NCBI GenBank assembly: GCA_029817715.1
Contig: JARUPY010000190.1
Coordinates: 3,596,001 to 3,660,000, forward strand
Length of the DNA: 64,000 bases
Reading direction: 5' to 3'
DNA from: Melastoma dodecandrum
Lineage: Eukaryota; Streptophyta; Magnoliopsida; Myrtales; Melastomataceae
The first letter of the stretch is position 1. Every line of letters begins with the position of its first letter. Of this stretch, positions 58,277 through 64,000 are shown piece by piece. The notes beneath the pieces were generated by a model. The model saw only the letters and a program-made list of their open reading frames with translations. It made no database searches and was not told the DNA's origin. The translations under genes were made by a program, and so were the position numbers.

Positions 58277-59434
58277 ATGGCGCCCAAGCAACGCCCTACG
58301 ACCGGTGCCTCTAGTTCTAGGCAAAGGAAAGGAAAGGAAACGGCAGGGAAGGATAAGGCCGTTGTGAATGAATCATCGGCGGCGTACCAGCGATCCATGA
58401 AAAGACCGCTGATCGCTGAGCGGGTATTCGATACCACGCATCCCGATTTGATTGAATACCGGGCGCGTTTAGAACGTCTGGGGTGGCTTCGCTTTAGTAC
58501 AGCGATAAAACGGGGCGTTGTACCGGTGGTCAGGGAGTTTTATGCAAACGTGCATACCCTGGACAGGGATAGGCAGAGTATTCGAGTTCGGGACAAGGAG
58601 GTTAAGTTTGGTGCATCAGTGATTTCCACATTTTATGGCCTCCCTGTTTACAACACTGAGGCATATCTCGATTATCTTAATAATCGTTTTGATAGTAACG
58701 CAGTTATTGCGAGAATTGCTAAGCCAGGATCCCAATGGAAATTGACAAGAAGCCAGAACCCCCTCAGACTCCACGGCAGCAATTTGACCACCGAAGCACG
58801 CATGTGGGCCCTATTTGTAGCCTCCCGGCTCATCCCCAGCAAAAACACGAGCGAGATCACCAGGGATCGAGCGGCGCTCATCTACTGTATCATGGAGGAG
58901 ATGCCTATTGATTTGGGCAGGCTGCTGAATTGGATGATCCACCGCTGTTTGGACGACGCACGAGGTTTGTGGTTCCCTTGTCTTATTTCTGAATTATGTA
59001 TCAAAGCAGGTGTGCAGTTTGACAGGACGGAGGAGCTTTGTCCCCCGGGCCAGCCTCTAGACCAGCAATCGCTGGACAAGATTAGCGCAAGGCAGGGAGG
59101 CGCCTCCTCTCGTCCTCGTCCAGCCGCTGCAAGCGCTATGCCCTCCGAGCAAGAACGATGGGCTCAGATGCAAGAGTTCATGCAGCGAACCAGGGACGCT
59201 CAGCAGCAAACTAGAGCCTTCCAGCAATACACCATGGAATTCATCCGACATCAGATGGAGTACAACCGTCAGACCGCGCCATCCTTTGGAGTAGACTTCA
59301 ACGCGTTGCATCAACCAGTCTACCACCCTCCAGGATGGGATCGACCCATGGGATGGAGTGATGCTGCTATGGAAGATGCAGAAACCAGCCCGGAGGAGGA
59401 TGAAGATGTTGACTCCGACTCGGAGTCTGATTAG
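58277..59434 (+). CDS. Athila env-position ORF (putative plant transposon protein domain)
   Basis: 385 residues downstream of pol in the env position. It begins with a basic, low-complexity tail. The central region (about 40-270) holds phrases such as YRARLERLGW, VREFYANVH, STFYGLPVY and NWMIHRCLDDA, which I associate with the plant transposon protein domain found in the third gene of Athila elements. The end is Gln-rich and then acidic (EEDEDVDSDSESD). There is no obvious signal peptide or strong transmembrane segment, so an envelope function is not supported by the sequence; the name refers to position. Confidence 0.75.
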   Translation: MAPKQRPTTGASSSRQRKGKETAGKDKAVVNESSAAYQRSMKRPLIAERVFDTTHPDLIEYRARLERLGWLRFSTAIKRGVVPVVREFYANVHTLDRDRQSIRVRDKEVKFGASVISTFYGLPVYNTEAYLDYLNNRFDSNAVIARIAKPGSQWKLTRSQNPLRLHGSNLTTEARMWALFVASRLIPSKNTSEITRDRAALIYCIMEEMPIDLGRLLNWMIHRCLDDARGLWFPCLISELCIKAGVQFDRTEELCPPGQPLDQQSLDKISARQGGASSRPRPAAASAMPSEQERWAQMQEFMQRTRDAQQQTRAFQQYTMEFIRHQMEYNRQTAPSFGVDFNALHQPVYHPPGWDRPMGWSDAAMEDAETSPEEDEDVDSDSESD

Positions 59435-60591
59435 CCTGCTATCAGGGAGAGGATCCTGAGTTCAACCGGATATGTGCCAGGTTGTATCTCTCTTATCTTT
59501 ACTTTCATCTATCTCATGCACTGTTGGAGATACAGTCTGCCACGAGGTCGTGTCAGGATTTAGGTTTGGGGGTGTTGATGTTATCCTTTATGAATTGATT
59601 GCTTTTGCTTGTTATTTCTGTCAGCTTGATCATGCTTCTGAGTCTATCTTTCGTTTTGTTTTTGTTATTTTCTTTGAGTCGATGCCCCTAGTTAAACCTT
59701 AGGATTTCGGATAGAAGAGTCGAACTCTAGGAGGTTAATTAAGGGTCACACCTTTAAGGCAGAGGAGGAATTAGTTCTAGCAAGCATGCCTAATTTCTTG
59801 AAAAAAATAGTATATGTTGTTCCTGATAGGAAGCTAACTAAGCAGCGTCAGCTCTACAGTCTCTTTAAAAGCATAGTCATTAAGGAAAAGTATAGGCACT
59901 CGAATCATCCTTTGGAGACGAAATTCAGGTTAAAATGTGAAAGAGAAAAAGAGCAAGAAAAGAAAACGGTTGCAAAGGTTCTGAGCACCACTATTCAAGC
60001 TAGAAAAGGGTAAAAAAAAAAGTAAAAGAGAAGAAGAAAAAAAATTGATTTTGAGCTTGAATATGTGCTTGTGGTGTGAGTCTTCCTTGCGGCTCGAGTT
60101 CTCGTCCGAGGGGTGCTTTATCACTTAGTGCCTTGGTCCGTCTGGACCGGGAGTCACTGACTGAGAACTTGTTACATGAGCGTTTGCGGGAATTGATGAG
60201 CATTTAGAATCGTGTAACCAAATGAAAAGAGAAAAATGAGATGAAAAGAAAGACCTCGAATTAGTTGAGAAGGTAAGGAGAGTTGAGTCTAGAAAAGTAC
60301 TTGATGGCTATGAAAGATTTGAGAATGTGGGGTTGACAACGCGAGGTGCGCAAATTGAGGGAACAAGTTTTATAAGAACTACAAAACCCGTGTATGCTAG
60401 CCTTGAACGAAGTCTACCTCTAAAATAGGTGTGCGGCTTTAGCTGAGAGTCATTAACGACAATTCGAGTTCGGAAGACTTGGGTGAGACTGGGGAGTATA
60501 AATTATGATTCGTTTATTTTGTTTGGTTACATTTTCGTTTTGTTTTGGTTTTGTTTTGCTCGAGGACTAGCAAAAGATAGGTTTGGGGGTG
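59435..60591. other. Athila 3' non-coding region and polypurine tract
   Basis: No gene is seen. It ends with GTTTGGGGGTG (60581-60591), the polypurine tract adjoining the 3' LTR. Confidence 0.7.
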
Positions 60592-61918
60592 TGATAACTC
60601 TACGAAAGTAGAGTTATATGATCACATTTGTGCCTTGATTTGAGTTAGTTCCGTTGTTTTAAGTGTTTAGATCGGATGTTTCAAGCTGAATTGTGTTACC
60701 TCACGTTCGTTATAGTTCGTGTAGGGAATTGAAGATGAAGTGAGGAGCAACGAAGAGAGGAAGGAAGAGTTGTGAGAAGGAAGCGAGGAATGCAACCACA
60801 GAGACCTCCGCAGCTGCGGAGAGTCTCGGCGCAGCTGCGGGCAAGAGAAGTTCGCAACCACAGAGATTTCCGCAGCTGCGGAAGATTTCCTCGCAGCTGC
60901 GGAGAAGGCAAAAGTTGAAGCTCGCAGCTGCGGAAGATTTCCTCGCAGCTGCGGGAGAACCAGAAGATTTCCTCCCCTCCGAATTCTTAGATTTTCTCTT
61001 TATTTCTATTTAGGTCCTTTAGATTATTCCCTAGTATAAATACTAACACTTCAGGCTTACTAGGGTTAGAGAGGAGAGTGGTGGGAATTGGTTTTTCTTT
61101 GACGGCAAAAAGCTCGTGACAGGAGATTGGTGCCGGCGAAGAATTGCAAATTCTTTCCCTTTGCTTTTAGATTTCAATTATGCTTTCATCTTTGTTATGG
61201 CTTTCGTTTTGCATCGCTATGAACTAATTTCTTTGTTCTAGGACGACGATGGAACCTCGTGTTCTTTTGTAATTGTTGAACCTTTCTTTATTATGATTTG
61301 AATTTCCATCGGTTGTTTATCCAATCCCGTGTTTAATGCGTATTAGCAGCCTGATCAACTGTTGATATTGATTCGATCACCTAGGGAGACTCGAGAGGGT
61401 AGTCTGGGTCAGATCGGGATTAGGATAACCTAAGGAACCTTCGAGTCGAGAGACCGGGTTTTAGTATGAGAGTAGAAATACCGTGCACCTTGGGTAATCA
61501 AAGTAGGGTTAAATCGTAAAGGGCCTCCACTAGTTCTTTGCCTAGACATAGAGTAGAGAATTTGATACATGGGGGTACGTTCCCGGATATCCGAGAGGGT
61601 TATGGGGAGAGATTAGCGGCCTACAGTTAACAACCGATGAAATTCAATAGTAATAAGAAGAGGGGATATGAGAGCATAAGTCATGAGGGGAAATCGGTAG
61701 TCCTAGATCTTTAATTCTTATTGGTAATTCGATTCATTTTGCTGTTAGTTTTAATTCTCATCACTTGATTTGTTCACTTGACCTTGAATTTGGTTATCGA
61801 ATTTGATGTTACAAGACCTAATTGATACTGCTTCTCTGTGGGATCGACCCTTGCTTGCCCTTACTGCTTAGTTTGTGTGAACGAGGATTTATTTTTGTTG
61901 CGTTGACGACGCGCATCA
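60592..61918 (+). repeat. Athila 3' LTR
   Basis: 1327 bp, with six CGCAGCTGCG copies (about 60808-60955) and a TATA motif at 61035-61042. Ends GCGCATCA, followed by the gttat target duplication. Confidence 0.95.
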
Positions 61919-62820
61919 GTTATGTCCTATACGGCAATACAATTTACGGTCTTACACAAACTAAAAACTTTTGCAGCCGGTTCCTTGAGGACAGGTTAGC
62001 ACAATGTCTCCGAGTTATCGTATTTTTCTTGTTTCAGAAGATACTTGGATGAAATTTGTATTTTATCTTTTGCACGGAATGGTGATTTCCTGATTTGATT
62101 TATCCGTCACCTTCTGCCTGATAGATTTGCTTGGGAAAAACACTGACATGGCATGACACTGGCTTTTCGGAGTTTTATATTGTTGATTCTGGCAACTGAT
62201 ATTATATTTGTTCGTAAAACATGCAGAGGATCATCTACATTTAAGTCCCTACCTGTCCGATGTCAACGGGGCTTTGGCAGGTTGTGCTGCTACAGTTGGT
62301 TCGTATCCATTTGATCTTCTGAGAACTGTATTAGCTTCACAAGGTGAACCGAAGGTATTATTACCTTCTTTCTCCTAGCTGGGCGTTGAACCCGAAACTG
62401 CTTTCAATCTTATTGTTACTGTGAAATGGCTTCAAGCGATATTAGATTTCTCTTCGTTGCGCTCGTTCTGATCATCTGTCGAATTCCTTTGGGCTTTCTT
62501 TACAAGGAGAAGATATCTGATATCAGTCTTTATTGGATTCTATAGGTTTACCCAAATATGAGGTCAGCATTATTAGACATTGTTGAAACCCGTGGTGTAC
62601 GAGGATTGTATTCTGGGTTATCTCCAACTCTTGTCGAAATTGTTCCCTATGCTGGCCTTCAGTTTGGCACCTACGACACATTTAAGAGGTGGGCAAAGGT
62701 AAGGCTTTTGGCTTTAAACATGATTCTGTGATACAAATTCAATCTTTAATGTTTAAAACTCGGCATAGATATTAAGTATTAGTAAGTTCAATTCCTAGAT
62801 GTTTCCTCTGTGCTCTGTCC

Positions 62821-63309
62821 CTCGAGAAGCTGGAAACACTTTCCATCTGGAACTGCAAGGCGCTCGATCTGTCCAAGGATGAGCAGGGAAACGTCGTGAC
62901 GGAACTGCAAGGCCTTAAAAGCCTCCGGTGCCTGACGATCTACAAAGCCTTGAAAATGGAGCATCTTCCCGAGTGGCTATCCCATGTTGCTACTCTGAGA
63001 TTCCTCTGCATAAGATCATGTCCGAGACTGGTGGTGCTACCCGAGTGGATTGGGAGCCTACGATCGCTGAAACTGCTGGAACTGATTCACTGCCCTGGGG
63101 TAGCATCATTGCTTGAAGGTATACATGACTTCACAAGATTCTACCCAAAGAAACTCACAGTTGTTGGATGCCCACTCCTGGAGAGTCAATTGAGAGTGGA
63201 AGAACCAGAAGAAGATGGGCATGTAGCAGACGAATGGCTCAATGACTGGTTTCAATGGGTGGAAGAAGAAAAAAGGAAGAAAATACATCGAGCATTTCAC
63301 AGGCTCTGA
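62821..63309 (+). pseudogene. NLR 3'-end remnant (last LRRs and acidic tail)
   Basis: Starts abruptly at LEKLETLSIW in the carrier fragment's last intron and is open for 162 codons to the TGA at 63307-63309. It matches the end of both NLRs (ELQGLKSLRCLTIY, then LPEWIGSLRSL). Unlike NLR2 it keeps the C-terminal tail seen in NLR1 (DGHVADEWLNDW, EEEKRKK). No coiled coil or NB-ARC is present, so it cannot act as an NLR; an ATG at 62896 could in theory give a 137-residue LRR peptide. Confidence 0.85.
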
Positions 63310-64000
63310 AGAGACAGTGAAATTAAAATTAAAAATAAAAATATAGAGTATTTTATTTAATGAAATTAAATAAATAGAATATACTTTTAATGCTACTTCT
63401 ACAAAGCTAATTTTCACTTCATAGCCGAATCACCCAATCGCACATCCCAAAGGGGGCTCATAAATTTGGGAACCCAAACCCGACAGGAAGTAATCAAATG
63501 AAGAAGAACCCAGGAGTGGACTAAAAAACTGCAGGAAGCGAAGAATATGTCTCCGTTGCTTGCCGTAAACTCGAATACAGTTTTAGGAGAAGATGAGCAT
63601 TGGCCTCGTCTGACTTCCTTGCCTGGTGGGATTTACCAGTGAACATGGTCGGGAACGATGTTACCCATTGCTTTTTATTAGTCTTTTCTTCGGGTCAATG
63701 ATTTATTAGTCTTTTATTAGGTCAATGATTATCATTTTGGCTAGAATCCGGAACTGTGTTTGGTAAGTTGTGCTTCTTCTTCTTCTTTAAGACTTTCTTG
63801 TAAAGTATGTGCTTCAAATGTGCTTTTTTGTATTTTACGTACCTATGTTAGTGAGTCCTCTGACATTAAGGAACGTTTATTTCGTTTAGGAAAATTCATA
63901 ATTAAGTTCGTTCCATTAAGAATAATTTGTACCCTAAGTTTGTTCAAAGTTCGTACCACAAGTTTCATTCAAAAAAGTTTATACCAACCTACCACCAGAT
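63310..64000. other. NLR-type 3' flank followed by start of another NLR-family 5' flank
   Basis: 63310-63600 matches the NLR1 3' flank. From about 63670 to 63790 phrases such as attatcattttggctagaatccg match the sequence before the deleted NLR remnant (8270-8335), suggesting another NLR unit to the right of the window. The last 200 bases are not recognised. Confidence 0.5.

Larger units (their letters stand above)
50661..61918 (+). mobile_element. Athila-type Ty3/Gypsy LTR retrotransposon with env-like gene
   Basis: Complete 11.26 kb element. LTRs at 50661-51979 and 60592-61918 both start TGATAACTC and end GCGCATCA. The 5-bp target duplication is gttat (50656-50660 and 61919-61923). The primer-binding site TTTGGCGCCGTTGCCGGGGA follows the left LTR, and the polypurine tract TTTGGGGGTG precedes the right LTR; both are typical of Athila. 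Gag, pol and an env-position gene are present in order. The only visible coding lesion is a stop between gag and pol. The LTRs differ by several percent at most, so the insertion is moderately young. Confidence 0.97.
50545..62819 (+). pseudogene. Mitochondrial thiamine diphosphate carrier gene fragment, split by an Athila element
   Basis: Three partial or complete exons of a mitochondrial carrier family gene. The first is 50620-50660 plus 61919-61994 (GNVPALLMV, then YTAIQFTVLHKLK), interrupted by the retrotransposon. The others are 62227-62354 ([14 protein letters not shown] and the carrier signature [10 protein letters not shown]) and 62546-62698 ([20 protein letters not shown]). GT-AG junctions and phases agree (donors 61995, 62355, 62699; acceptors ending 50619, 62226, 62545). 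From memory of the family this best fits the thiamine diphosphate carrier that imports cofactor into mitochondria. The piece spans only the end of the first carrier repeat to the end of the second; 5' and 3' exons are absent, with NLR-derived DNA on both sides. It is a transposed or recombined fragment, non-functional as a carrier. Confidence 0.88.

Noticed and set aside
1..64000. CRISPR arrays, tRNA or rRNA genes, bacterial operons
   Set aside because: The direct repeats seen are minisatellites, LTRs or the Athila palindromes without regular unique spacers, and I found no tRNA or rRNA gene by eye. The window is eukaryotic.

Overview
The window looks like nuclear DNA of a flowering plant. Its protein-coding genes have GT-AG introns, there is a plant-type CC-NB-LRR (CNL) resistance-gene cluster and a set of plant CASP-like (CASPL1) membrane protein genes, and much of the rest is made of plant LTR retrotransposons (Copia, Athila-type Gypsy, a Tat/Ogre-like non-autonomous element) plus a LINE. 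The species cannot be named from the sequence alone.

Layout. Bases 1-1430 are the 3' flank of a CASPL1 copy lying outside the window, followed by an NLR 5'-end remnant. A long intronless CNL gene (NLR1) lies at 3258-6557. About 7500-17960 holds an internally deleted NLR remnant and a CASPL1 pseudogene whose intron carries a 4.7 kb Copia element and whose first exon has a stop codon. A 5'-truncated LINE (about 17961-19582) follows. On the minus strand, 21104-23154 is an apparently intact three-exon CASPL gene. The NLR-remnant/CASPL1 unit occurs again at about 26190-29938, this time with an intact CASPL1 gene. From 29939 to about 46400 there is retrotransposon-derived DNA. It includes a 27-bp minisatellite (about 32340-32560) and a complete 11.4 kb LTR element with no gag-pol (32810-44206, 5-bp target duplication). 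A second long CNL gene (NLR2) is at 47155-50433. Immediately after it an 11.3 kb Athila element (50661-61918) sits inside a coding exon of a mitochondrial thiamine diphosphate carrier gene fragment. That fragment runs directly into an NLR 3'-end remnant (62821-63309).

How the parts relate. The non-transposon content is a locus that grew by repeated direct duplication of NLR and CASPL1 sequence, then decayed. Two of eight recognisable NLR segments remain long and open, and two CASPL genes look functional. Both open NLRs lack the Walker A lysine and have altered kinase-2 and MHD motifs, so they may signal in a non-canonical, nucleotide-independent way or act as partners of other NLRs. The retroelements can be ordered by target sites: the Copia insertion is younger than the CASPL1 duplication, because the other copy keeps the empty site, and the Athila insertion is younger than arrival of the carrier fragment.

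The strongest candidates for something unusual are the shared NB-ARC degeneration in two open NLRs, the roughly 21-fold array of the palindrome CGCAGCTGCG split between the LTRs and the pol-env spacer of the Athila element, the non-autonomous LTR element with its internal repeats, and the Athila insertion into a transposed carrier gene fragment.
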